64,000 nucleotides of DNA, taken from NCBI GenBank assembly GCA_002280565.1, contig NCEF01000005.1, positions 1 to 64,000 of the forward strand, in the 5' to 3' direction. This DNA comes from Sphingomonas sp. 32-66-10. Its GTDB lineage: Bacteria; Pseudomonadota; Alphaproteobacteria; Sphingomonadales; Sphingomonadaceae. Under the pieces are notes generated by a model that was given only the letters and a program-made list of their open reading frames with translations, searched no databases and had not been told where the DNA came from. How positions within the stretch are numbered: the stretch's first letter is position 1; every line of letters begins with the position of its first letter. Shown in pieces: positions 1 through 7,725 of the stretch. The translations under genes and the position numbers were made by a program.

Positions 1-89
1 GTCCTTTATCGAATCGAAACCATCTCTTGGTCAAGCCTGTTCAGGTTGCGTTCTAAGTGGGCGCCCGGGCAAAAGGCTGTGGATAACTC

Positions 90-182
90 CTAAACTAGCC
101 CCGCCACGCATGATCCAAGCGCTAGGAGCGTTAGGACCGTCACCAGCGCGGCTTCTAGGTGGAAGAGCTTGGGGCGGGGCAT
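90..182 (-). CDS. possible 30-residue single-helix membrane peptide
   Basis: An ATG at 182 opens a 30-codon frame ending in TAG at 90. After a basic start (MPRPK) it has one long hydrophobic stretch rich in Leu, Val and Ala, which would make a single membrane helix. The ATG lies 7 bases after the stop of the NYN gene, so it could be translated by coupling with it. There is no clear Shine-Dalgarno site and no homologue I recognise. It may be a chance frame; the placement and the hydrophobic pattern are the only support. Confidence 0.25.
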   Translation of the reverse strand: MPRPKLFHLEAALVTVLTLLALGSCVAGLV

Positions 183-189
183 GGTGCTG

Positions 190-831
190 TCAGACCACGG
201 CCTCTCCGAACGGGGGGTCGTATTCTGTTGGTCGCGCCACGGAGTTTTTCCCGGCGGCTGTAACCACGGCAGGAAGCAATGTCTGATGAAAATGTCTCTC
301 TTTCAGCCTGACTTTTCCGTGCGCGATCCTATCCAGGTGCTCTGATGGCTGCCTTCCGGGCGGAGATACAATGAATATGCGCTTTTCAGGGAATCGTTTT
401 CTAAAAGAGTTTATTGTGGCGACTTGATCGGTGTCCGCTGTAACCAAGAATGCAATATCGAATACGTTATCCATTGCGTCTTCGATAATGGCCAAAGACA
501 GGTTTATATCTGTCGCCTTTTCTGTCGGCTGCCACCAAGTGAACTCGCATTCTGCTAACTTGCATGTAACCGATTCTTTCGCAACATGGCCAAGTCGTGT
601 TTCGACGCCGACAAGGTCCAGCGCCCTGACGAACATTTCATGCCGCGATCGCTTCCCGGGCATCCCCGGGAAATAGGCCGTACAGAACACAACTTTCTCA
701 AGCGTTTTCGCGTGACCCTTCGTTATCAGCCTGGCCAACTCCCAAAAATTGCACCATTTTAAGTGCGGAACCCCTATGTCATCCACCGCATGGTACAGGT
801 TGAACCCATCAATGTAGACCGCTCCGCGCAC
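190..831 (-). CDS. NYN domain (PIN-like) protein
   Basis: The 213-residue protein has the NYN/LabA pattern: DGFNLYH near the N-terminus (D8, N11), TDINLSL with D108, and TADTDQ with D133 and D135 in place of the usual SGDSDF. These acidic residues match the metal site of PIN-like nucleases, so RNA cleavage is the family expectation, although the substrate is unknown. The start is a GTG preceded by AAGGGGGG at good spacing. The last ~25 residues are a low-complexity tail. The gene lies in the accessory segment next to the broken comM and may be cargo of a mobile island. Domain call is firm; function is inferred. Confidence 0.75.
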   Translation of the reverse strand: MRGAVYIDGFNLYHAVDDIGVPHLKWCNFWELARLITKGHAKTLEKVVFCTAYFPGMPGKRSRHEMFVRALDLVGVETRLGHVAKESVTCKLAECEFTWWQPTEKATDINLSLAIIEDAMDNVFDIAFLVTADTDQVATINSFRKRFPEKRIFIVSPPGRQPSEHLDRIAHGKVRLKERHFHQTLLPAVVTAAGKNSVARPTEYDPPFGEAVV

Positions 832-906
832 GCAATTCCCCCCTTGACTTTTTCAACCTAACGGAATAGTGCGGCTTTGCAACGCTACTCGGTGCGCCGA
901 TAGCAG

Positions 907-932
907 CCCCGGACGGCTCCGTGCCTCCGGGG
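907..932. terminator. hairpin after the transposase gene
   Basis: CCCCGGA and TCCGGGG form a 7-bp stem with a GC-rich loop. On the + strand a T-rich run (TTTGTTGTTT) follows, and on the - strand the transposase reads into it. It could end transcription of the transposase or shield it from + strand transcription. Prediction only. Confidence 0.4.
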
Positions 933-942
933 TTTGTTGTTT

Positions 943-1899
943 CTAGCGCCGGCGCTGCCAATACCCCGCCCACTTGCGCGACACCGGGCTAAGCATCGCG
1001 CTTTCCGCGACCAGCATCGCTTGCGAGCCGTTCGACACGCGGCGGTTGTCTTCGCGCCACGAAGCCTCCTGCGCGTAGGCGTGGAGATACGGACCCGCGA
1101 TATGATGATGAGTGCCGACTTCCATGCGGCGAAGGCGGCTGAAATAGCTCTCTGCCATGTTGGTGCAGACGCCCTTGTCCATGAACTGGACCGAGTGATT
1201 GACGCGCTTCGTTTCCCAGCCCGCGTGCAGCGCATCCCATCCGGTGCCTTCGTCGGCATGGATGGTGGCGAGCGTGCCAACGTGATCGCGCACGAACGGG
1301 ACTGCATCGCCTTCGTTCTTGACGACGAACGGGAGCGACTTGCCGTCCTGCTCGCGCATCACGACCACGCACTGGCGCTTGCCGGTGCGGTTGGCGACTA
1401 GGCGGCGATCCTTGCGGTCGGCCTTTTCGTTCTCTGGCTTCACGTAACCGCCGAAATACGCACCGTCGATCTCGACCACCCCGTCAAGGCGGCGGTTCTG
1501 CTGTTCAAGGCTCATCGCTTCGCGCAGCTTGTGAGCCAGGACGAAAGCGGTCTTGTATTGCACGTCCAGATCGCGGCTCATCTGGAGAGCCGACACGCCC
1601 TTAGCGCCGTTCACGAAGATGACGATCGCGGCGAGCAGATCGGTGTAGGACAGCTTACGGCTGGCGAAGATGGTGCCGCTCGTGACGCTGAACTGCGAGT
1701 GACAGGCAACGCACTTGAAGCGACGGCGCGACGTGATGTTGTAGGTTTCGGTGCAGCCGCACTTGGGGCAAACCGCTTCCCCATCGTTTTCCGGCCAACG
1801 CAGCTCGCAAAACGTCTCGTAAGCCTTGTCTTCGCCCATCTTGAAAACGGCCTTGAGGCTCAAGGTGCGGGCGGCGGCGGAGAGGAGAAAGTGCTGCAT
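943..1899 (-). CDS. IS1595-family (ISXO2-like) transposase
   Basis: The 318-residue protein has an N-terminal zinc ribbon (C44, C47, C63, C66, followed by VTSGT, typical of IS1595) and an ISXO2-like DDE catalytic core with D145 (EIDGAYFGG), D216 (HADEGTGW) and E250 (NMAESYFSRL). Length is normal and the frame is intact, so it may be active. I could not find convincing terminal inverted repeats or a target duplication around it, so the ends of an insertion sequence are not annotated. A DUF6471 gene starts divergently 105 bases away, a pairing I remember from other sphingomonad genomes. It lies in the accessory DNA beside the interrupted comM. Confidence 0.9.
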   Translation of the reverse strand: MQHFLLSAAARTLSLKAVFKMGEDKAYETFCELRWPENDGEAVCPKCGCTETYNITSRRRFKCVACHSQFSVTSGTIFASRKLSYTDLLAAIVIFVNGAKGVSALQMSRDLDVQYKTAFVLAHKLREAMSLEQQNRRLDGVVEIDGAYFGGYVKPENEKADRKDRRLVANRTGKRQCVVVMREQDGKSLPFVVKNEGDAVPFVRDHVGTLATIHADEGTGWDALHAGWETKRVNHSVQFMDKGVCTNMAESYFSRLRRMEVGTHHHIAGPYLHAYAQEASWREDNRRVSNGSQAMLVAESAMLSPVSRKWAGYWQRRR

Positions 1900-2004
1900 G
1901 TCATCGTTTCCAGTGCTTATGCACTCTTTATGATGGCACTATGCACTGTTGTCAACGATAATCGTATCGCATATGATGGCGTTTCACATCATCGGAGCGA
2001 CCTA

Positions 2005-2235
2005 ATGCCGGTACAGGAAAAGGAATGGGAGGATCGCGTTAAGCGGCTCCTGAAAGCGGAACTGGCACGCAAGGGGATCACCTATGCGCAGCTGGTCGGA
2101 AAGCTCGCTGAGATAGGCGTGATGGACTCTGAGCCGAATATCAGGAACAAGATCAGCCGGGGCAAATTCACAGCGGTGTTCTTGTTGCAATGCATGGAAG
2201 CTATCGGGGCATCATCATTGCGGTTACAGGATTAG
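2005..2235 (+). CDS. DUF6471 domain protein
   Basis: The 76-residue protein begins MPVQEKEWEDRVKRLLKAEL and contains PNIRNKISRGKF and FLLQCMEAIG, matching my memory of the DUF6471 family. Family members are small and helical and resemble the DNA-binding part of XRE-type regulators, but no function is established. The ATG at 2005 is chosen because the frame further upstream is only the antisense of the transposase. The gene is divergent from the IS1595 transposase and overlaps the next gene by 46 bases, so the two may be co-transcribed. Confidence 0.7.
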   Translation: MPVQEKEWEDRVKRLLKAELARKGITYAQLVGKLAEIGVMDSEPNIRNKISRGKFTAVFLLQCMEAIGASSLRLQD

Positions 2236-3209
2236 CACTCCTTTCTGGCGGCGTTTGGTACGGCCTAGATCAGCAGGCGCTGTATCGCGAGGAAGCCGAC
2301 CAAAGGCACGCCGATTATACCCGCCGCGCTGCCGATCAGATACAAAGGACTTGTGCTGCTACGGCTACGGCGCAAAAGCCGAATTGCATCAAAGAAGCAG
2401 TAAGCGAATATCGCCTCAAATATCGCGATAATCAGCGAGAATATGATGATCTGGTAGCGCAGAAAACGTCTGCGTTGTGGACCAGTCTCATGGGCATTGC
2501 TGCCTTGATAGGAATGTTCTTGAGCGCGGTTGGCGTGGCCCTCGTTTATACAACATTCTCCGAGGCGAAAAAGACCAACCGGATCGCCATGCGGGAGAGT
2601 GCTAGAGCCACCCGCCGTGCTATATCCTCGGGTGTTGAAACGAACCATGCTCTCGAAATCGCGGAACGCAACGCGGAAGCCGCCACGGCTCAAGTTGCTG
2701 TTGCGCAAGATACCGCTAAACGCCAACTTCGCGCATACCTGACGACCGCAGACCTTATAGTTGCCCAAGAACGCGCGCCAGATGGTTCTGTCATGCGATA
2801 CCGCATTGCGGTTAAGTGGCAAAATACAGGCCAAACGCCAGCTATCAACGTCTGCGTAGATGGCGATATAATTACATTTGACGCTCCACCAGACTGGAGC
2901 GACCCAAGATTTGGGGTGATCCTTGAACCTGAAAAACAAGTTTTGATTGGGCCGGGAAACAACATATTTCTGCGTCGGTCTATCGCGATATCGGAAATCA
3001 CCCCGCTCCGTAAAGTATACCTTATCAGCGTCGTTGAATATAATGACACCTTTTTGGATACACCGAGACGACGGACCGAACTTTGCACTGAAATATTGTT
3101 CGTTCCGAATCCATCCGGTGGACCACAGACTCCTTTCACAATAACTACCGAGCAGGACGGCCTGATGAATGGCATGGACGAAGGTTGTCTCAAACCCCCG
3201 ACTACCTAG
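2190..3209 (+). CDS. two-helix membrane protein of unknown function
   Basis: This 339-residue protein has a hydrophobic helix near residues 8-25, a polar segment of about 70 residues, and a second helix near residues 95-122. An alanine- and charge-rich, probably coiled-coil stretch follows (about 125-190), then a C-terminal beta-rich domain of about 140 residues. Similar proteins turn up as accessory genes in proteobacteria, but I know no function. The ATG at 2190 lies inside the DUF6471 gene; a later start would lose the first helix. Base composition (lower GC than the core genes) and the position beside broken comM suggest transfer. Confidence 0.6.
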   Translation: MHGSYRGIIIAVTGLALLSGGVWYGLDQQALYREEADQRHADYTRRAADQIQRTCAATATAQKPNCIKEAVSEYRLKYRDNQREYDDLVAQKTSALWTSLMGIAALIGMFLSAVGVALVYTTFSEAKKTNRIAMRESARATRRAISSGVETNHALEIAERNAEAATAQVAVAQDTAKRQLRAYLTTADLIVAQERAPDGSVMRYRIAVKWQNTGQTPAINVCVDGDIITFDAPPDWSDPRFGVILEPEKQVLIGPGNNIFLRRSIAISEITPLRKVYLISVVEYNDTFLDTPRRRTELCTEILFVPNPSGGPQTPFTITTEQDGLMNGMDEGCLKPPTT

Positions 3210-3303
3210 GGCTTCTTCAGCCTTCGAAGGCTGGTTCCACACACCGCAAACGATGACAAGCACCGCGCATATGAACGCGCGTGTCATCGCCTTGGTGCAT
3301 TTG

Positions 3304-4041
3304 CTACATAATGCCGCTCTCCTCGGCGGCGTCGAGCGGCGGGAGGATGCCGGGCAAGCAGCTCGCCATCAGCGACTTGCCCGCGCCCGGCGGGCCGACC
3401 ATCAACAGATTATGCCCGCCCGCCGCCGCGATTTCGAGCGCGCGCTTGGCGGTTTCCTGTCCCTTGACCTGTTTGAGGTCGGGGCCGAATCCCGGCGCAT
3501 CGGCCTCACCCGGTTCCGGCGCGCCGAGCAGCTGCTGGCCCTTCAAATGGTTGAGCAGGCCGATCAGGTCGGGCGCCGCCAGCACTGCGCCGGTCCCGGC
3601 CCACGCCGCCTCCGCCCCCTGTGCCGCGGGGCAGATCAGTCCCTTCCCCTCCCCCGCCGCATGCAGTGCCGCGAGCAGCACGCCCGGCGACGGCGCGATC
3701 CGCCCGTCGAGCGCGAGTTCGCCGACCACGACATAATCCGCCAGCGCCTCGGCATCGGTCACGCCCATCGCCGCCAGCAGCGCCAGCGCGATCGGCAGGT
3801 CGAAATGCGACCCTTCCTTGGGCAGGTCGGCGGGCGACAGGTTGAGGACGATATGCTTGGGCGGCATGGCGAGGCCGATCGCCGCCATCGCCGCACGCAC
3901 CCGCTCCCGGCTTTCCGCCACCGCCTTGTCCGGCAGGCCGACGATCATGAATTTGGGCAGGCCGGGGACGAGGTTGCACTGCACCTCGACGCTGCGCGCC
4001 TCCAGCCCGAGATATGCGACCGTCGAGACACTCGCGACCAT
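3304..4041 (-). pseudogene. comM: comM (YifB-family Mg-chelatase-like ATPase), truncated 5' part
   Basis: The frame encodes the N-terminal half of ComM, a ring helicase that promotes branch migration during natural transformation. It has the Lon-like N-terminal domain (VEVQCNLVPGLPKFMIVGL, HFDLPIALALLAA) and then Walker A (GPPGAGKS). After LPPLDAAE the sequence leaves the family consensus and stops within six codons, giving 245 residues where about 500 are usual. Walker B and the C-terminal domain are absent. The break falls at about 3306-3321, exactly where the accessory DNA begins, so an insertion split the gene; the 3' half may lie off the left edge. The ATG at 4041 follows GGGGG. Confidence 0.85.
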
Positions 4042-4147
4042 CAACGCCCCCCTTTTGTTCGCACACTCTTAACCGCTTTTCGCGGCAGGGAAACGGTTCA
4101 TCGCGCCTGCGCCTTGCATCGGCAATACACCGCCCCATCTGGAAGGG

Positions 4148-4432
4148 ATGCGACCCAAGCCGCATCCTTTTGTGCGAATCGCCCTGCTGGCGACTGGCTG
4201 GACCTTGTTTCTGGTGGTAGCGCCGCTTGCTTCGCCCCTGCCGGGACCCGGTGGAACCGTTATTGCCGCATTCGGCCTGATCCTGATCCTGCGCAATTCG
4301 CGCTGGGCGCGGCACCGATTCGTGCGATTAAAGGCCAAATGGCCGCGCGCTGGCGCGTTCATCGACCGGATTCTTGTGCGGGGAAGCGCCAAGCGCCGCC
4401 GCTCGCGGGCAAAAAGGCTTGCCACGAATTGA
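4148..4432 (+). CDS. PGPGW-family small membrane protein
   Basis: The 94-residue protein has two hydrophobic segments (about 8-28 and 36-50) separated by PLPGPGGTVIAAFGL. This matches the PGPGW family of putative transmembrane proteins, here with Gly in place of the final Trp. The C-terminal 40 residues are strongly basic. The function is unknown. It lies between comM (divergent) and the rpmH block. Confidence 0.6.
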   Translation: MRPKPHPFVRIALLATGWTLFLVVAPLASPLPGPGGTVIAAFGLILILRNSRWARHRFVRLKAKWPRAGAFIDRILVRGSAKRRRSRAKRLATN

Positions 4433-4519
4433 CTTCGGCGTCCGCTTTGGCTAACGGCCCCGGTCACACGGTCGCCCCCGCGGCGGCCTTTTCAGTTTCT
4501 AGAATTCAGGGAATGAGCG

Positions 4520-4654
4520 ATGAAGCGGACCTTTCAGCCGAGCAACCTGGTGCGAGCGCGCCGGCACGGCTTCCGCGCGCGCATGGCGACCCCCGGCGGC
4601 CGCAATGTGATTCGCGCCCGCCGCGCCCGCGGCCGCAACAAGCTGAGCGCGTAA
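4520..4654 (+). CDS. rpmH: 50S ribosomal protein L34
   Basis: The 44-residue basic protein starts [18 protein letters not shown] and continues with [13 protein letters not shown], the full L34 pattern. It is a component of the large ribosomal subunit. It heads the conserved block rpmH-rnpA-yidD-yidC-engB. A strong hairpin lies 29 bases after its stop. Confidence 0.97.
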   Translation: MKRTFQPSNLVRARRHGFRARMATPGGRNVIRARRARGRNKLSA

Positions 4655-4683
4655 GCCTGACGCCAGCATCGCTGGTGTCGAAC

Positions 4684-4715
4684 CAGCCCGTTTCCTCGAC
4701 CGGGGAAGCGGGCTG
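4684..4715 (+). promoter_or_regulatory. 12-bp hairpin between rpmH and rnpA
   Basis: CAGCCCGTTTCC pairs with GGAAGCGGGCTG over 12 positions (one G-T pair) around an 8-base loop. It is followed by TTTGCGTTT. The GGGGAAG that could serve as Shine-Dalgarno site for the likely rnpA TTG start at 4717 is inside the stem. It could be an attenuating terminator that lowers rnpA relative to rpmH, or a structure that hides the rnpA ribosome site. Confidence 0.6.
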
Positions 4716-4716
4716 T

Positions 4717-5073
4717 TTGCGTTTACCCGCCCCGCTGGCGCGCCCGCTCACACGGCTGACGCAGCGCAAGGATTATCTCGCCGCCAATGCCGGCAAGCGC
4801 GCACCGATGCCCGGCTTTGTCCTCATCGTCCGCCCGCGCGGCGATGACGACGCAACGATGCGGATCGGGATCACCGTGTCCAAGAAGGTCGGCAACGCCG
4901 TCACCCGCAACCGCATGAAGCGCCGATTCCGCGCATTGGTGCGCGAAGTGCTTCCGGTCGATGGCGTTGCGGGCGCCGACCATGTCCTGATCGGCCGCGC
5001 CAGCGGGATCGAACGGGATTACGCGGCGCTCAAGGCCGAACTGGCCAAGGCGCTGGCAAAGGTGAAACGGTGA
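4717..5073 (+). CDS. rnpA: ribonuclease P protein component
   Basis: The protein contains the RnpA signature [20 protein letters not shown] and the family C-terminus ([10 protein letters not shown]). It is the protein cofactor of RNase P, which matures the 5' ends of tRNAs. No ATG exists ahead of the conserved domain: the first ATG (4807) would cut into it. TTG at 4717 gives 118 residues, the usual length; an upstream GTG is a less likely choice. Its stop overlaps the GTG start of yidD. Confidence 0.92.
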   Translation: MRLPAPLARPLTRLTQRKDYLAANAGKRAPMPGFVLIVRPRGDDDATMRIGITVSKKVGNAVTRNRMKRRFRALVREVLPVDGVAGADHVLIGRASGIERDYAALKAELAKALAKVKR

Positions 5074-5282
5074 TCGCCCGCATCCTGATCCTGATCGCGC
5101 GCGGGTGGCAGATCGGGCCGTCGCGAATCCTGCCGCCCAGCTGCCGTTTCGCGCCAAGCTGTTCGGCCTATGCAATACAGGCGCTATCCCGCTATGGGGC
5201 GCTCAAGGGCGGATGGCTCGCGCTGCGGCGCATCCTTCGCTGCCATCCATGGGGTGGGCACGGCTATGACCCCGTGCCCTGA
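5070..5282 (+). CDS. yidD: membrane protein insertion efficiency factor YidD
   Basis: The 70-residue protein shows the full YidD pattern: an amphipathic N-terminus, [19 protein letters not shown] with its cysteines, and the ending [12 protein letters not shown]. YidD assists YidC in placing proteins into the inner membrane. The GTG start overlaps the rnpA stop by four bases, which suggests translational coupling. yidC follows after 20 bases. Confidence 0.95.
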   Translation: MIARILILIARGWQIGPSRILPPSCRFAPSCSAYAIQALSRYGALKGGWLALRRILRCHPWGGHGYDPVP

Positions 5283-5302
5283 TGTCCTGACCGGGGAATG
5301 AC

Positions 5303-7069
5303 GTGAAAGAAGACCAGAAGAATTTCCTGCTGTTTGCGGTGATCGCGGGATTGCTGCTGTTCGCATGGCCGGCGATCACCAGCTGGCTGTTCCCCACCCC
5401 GCCCGCCACGACCGTGACCAAGGCAGCCGACGGCGCGCCCAAGGTGGTGCCCAACCCCGGCGCGGACCCCACCGCCGACACGCCGCAGGCGATCCGCGAC
5501 CGCAACAGCGTGCTGCGCGAAACGCCGCGCATCGCGATCGAAACCCCGACGGTACGCGGTTCGCTCAACCTCAAGGGCGCGCGGATCGACGATCTGGTGC
5601 TGGTCAAGCACAAGGAAACGATCGCCAAGGGCAGCGACCCGATCCGCCTGCTGTCGCCCAGCGGCACGCGCGACGCCTATTTCGCCGGCTTTGGCTGGAC
5701 GGGTCAGGGCATCAACGCCCCCGGCCCAGACACGGTATGGACGGCAAGCGGGTCCAAGCTCACCCCGACCACCCCGGTCACCCTGACCGCCACCAGCGGC
5801 ACGCAGCGTTTCGCGATCGAGCTGTCGGTCGATGACGGGTACATGTTCACGGTCCGCCAGAAGGTTGCAAACCTGGGGCAAAAGGCGATCGCCGCGGCCG
5901 GCTATGGCTATCTCTACCGCTATGGTGCCGGCAAGGATATCGACACCTGGACGATCCACGCCGGCCCGGTCGCATCCTATGGCGGCGCGGTCGACTATGG
6001 CGTCAATTACGACACGGTGAAGGACGAAGGCACGCAGCGGTTCGACGCCAAGGGCGGCTGGATCGGCTATACCGATATCTACTGGCTGACCGCACTGGTA
6101 CCCGATCAGGGCAGGCCGGTGAGCCTCAGCTTCCGCCCGGGCGCCGGCACCGCAACCCAGGCGCAGTTCGAACCGACCACCGCCCGCCAGATCGCGCCGG
6201 GCCAGGTGATGACCCAGACCACCCGCTTCTTCGCGGGTGCCAAGGACATCAACCTGCTCGACGATTATGAGGAAAAGGGCGGGATCCACCACTTTGGCAA
6301 GGCGATCGACTGGGGCTGGTTCGAGGTCTTTGAAAAGCCGATCTTCCATTACCTCCATTGGCTGTTCCGCATGGTCGGCAATTTCGGTCTGGCGATCATC
6401 CTGCTGACCGTCACCGTCCGCCTGCTGCTGTTCCCGATCGCGCAGAAGCAGTTCGCGTCGATGGCGGCGATGCGCGCGCTGCAGCCCAAGATGAAGGCGC
6501 TGCAGGACCGCTACAAGGACGACAAGCCGCGCCAGCAGCAGGAGATCATGAAGCTGTACAAGGACGAGAAGGTGAACCCGCTCGCGGGCTGCCTCCCGAC
6601 CCTGCTGCAGATTCCGATCCTCTACGCGCTGTACAAGGTGCTGATGCTGTCGATCGAAATGCGCCACCAGCCGCTGGTGCTGTGGGTCAAGGATCTGTCC
6701 GCGCCCGACCCGGCAAACCTGGTCAACCTGGTCCATTATCTGACCGGCATCCAGCTGCCGATGTTCCTGGCGCTGGGCGTGTTCCCGATCCTGCTTGGCG
6801 TGTCGATGTGGGCGCAGTTCAAGCTGAACCCGGCACCGACCGACGAAGTGCAAAAGCAGATGTTCGCGATCATGCCGTGGATCCTGATGTTCGTGATGGC
6901 GCCGTTCGCGGCGGGTCTCCAGCTCTACTGGATCACCTCGAACCTGCTCACCATCGCGCAGCAGAAGTTCCTGTACATGCGTCACCCGGCGCTCAAGGAA
7001 CCGCTGCCGGCATCGGGCACCGTGATCGACGCCCCGCCCACCCCGAAATCGGGTAAGGGGAAGAAGTGA
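5303..7069 (+). CDS. yidC: membrane protein insertase YidC
   Basis: This 588-residue protein has an N-terminal helix (about 8-30), a large periplasmic beta domain (to about residue 350) and a C-terminal five-helix core with the family stretch [20 protein letters not shown]. It inserts and folds inner-membrane proteins with or without SecYEG. The start is GTG (KEDQKNF follows). The Ala/Pro-rich segment after the first helix is typical of alphaproteobacterial YidC. It overlaps the next gene by 4 bases. Confidence 0.97.
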   Translation: MKEDQKNFLLFAVIAGLLLFAWPAITSWLFPTPPATTVTKAADGAPKVVPNPGADPTADTPQAIRDRNSVLRETPRIAIETPTVRGSLNLKGARIDDLVLVKHKETIAKGSDPIRLLSPSGTRDAYFAGFGWTGQGINAPGPDTVWTASGSKLTPTTPVTLTATSGTQRFAIELSVDDGYMFTVRQKVANLGQKAIAAAGYGYLYRYGAGKDIDTWTIHAGPVASYGGAVDYGVNYDTVKDEGTQRFDAKGGWIGYTDIYWLTALVPDQGRPVSLSFRPGAGTATQAQFEPTTARQIAPGQVMTQTTRFFAGAKDINLLDDYEEKGGIHHFGKAIDWGWFEVFEKPIFHYLHWLFRMVGNFGLAIILLTVTVRLLLFPIAQKQFASMAAMRALQPKMKALQDRYKDDKPRQQQEIMKLYKDEKVNPLAGCLPTLLQIPILYALYKVLMLSIEMRHQPLVLWVKDLSAPDPANLVNLVHYLTGIQLPMFLALGVFPILLGVSMWAQFKLNPAPTDEVQKQMFAIMPWILMFVMAPFAAGLQLYWITSNLLTIAQQKFLYMRHPALKEPLPASGTVIDAPPTPKSGKGKK

Positions 7070-7707
7070 CCGAGTTCGACCCCGAGCTGATCGAGGGCGC
7101 GCGCAAGATCTTTGCCGGTCCGGTCGCGTTCCTCAAATCCGCGCCTGCGCTCAACTTCCTGCCCGATGCCACGGTCCCGGAAGTGGCGTTTGCGGGACGG
7201 TCGAACGTCGGCAAATCCTCGCTGCTCAACGCGCTGACCGGGCGCAACGCGCTGGCGCGCACATCGAACACGCCGGGGCGGACGCAGGAGCTGAACTTCT
7301 TCGACGTCGGCGATCCGCTGCGCTTCCGGCTGGTCGACATGCCCGGCTATGGCTTTGCCAAGGCGCCCAAGGATGTCGTCCGCAAGTGGCGGTTTCTGGT
7401 GAACGACTATCTGCGCGGGCGTGACGTGCTCAAGCGCGTGCTCGTGCTGATCGACAGCCGCCACGGCATCAAGGATGTCGACCGCGAAATCCTCGACATG
7501 CTCGACGCGGCAGCGGTCAGCTATCGCATCGTCATGACCAAGGGCGACAAGATCAAGCCAGCCGAACTCGCCGAAGTGACCCAGCGCACGATCGACGAGG
7601 CCCGCAAGCGCCCCGCCGCGCATCCCGACATCCTCGCCACGTCGAGCGAAAAGGGCGATGGCATCGCGGAACTCCGCGCCGCGGTGATCGAGGCGGTCAG
7701 CATCTGA
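7066..7707 (+). CDS. engB: ribosome biogenesis GTPase EngB (YihA/YsxC)
   Basis: The 213-residue GTPase carries G1 [12 protein letters not shown]3 [11 protein letters not shown] and G4 TKGD, with the EngB-type spacing. It is needed for late assembly of the large ribosomal subunit. The GTG start overlaps the yidC stop, so it belongs to the same operon, of which it is the last gene. Confidence 0.96.
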   Translation: MTEFDPELIEGARKIFAGPVAFLKSAPALNFLPDATVPEVAFAGRSNVGKSSLLNALTGRNALARTSNTPGRTQELNFFDVGDPLRFRLVDMPGYGFAKAPKDVVRKWRFLVNDYLRGRDVLKRVLVLIDSRHGIKDVDREILDMLDAAAVSYRIVMTKGDKIKPAELAEVTQRTIDEARKRPAAHPDILATSSEKGDGIAELRAAVIEAVSI

Positions 7708-7725
7708 CTGACCGCCTAGCCCTGC

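Noticed and set aside
880-1960. Terminal inverted repeats for the IS1595 element
   Set aside because: I compared both flanks by eye and found only unrelated short palindromes (for example AGTGC-TTAT-GCACT at the right side), not a matching pair.
3169-4719. Upstream extension of the rnpA frame as one long protein
   Set aside because: The frame runs through comM antisense and the rpmH region. RnpA begins near 4717, as shown by its family length.
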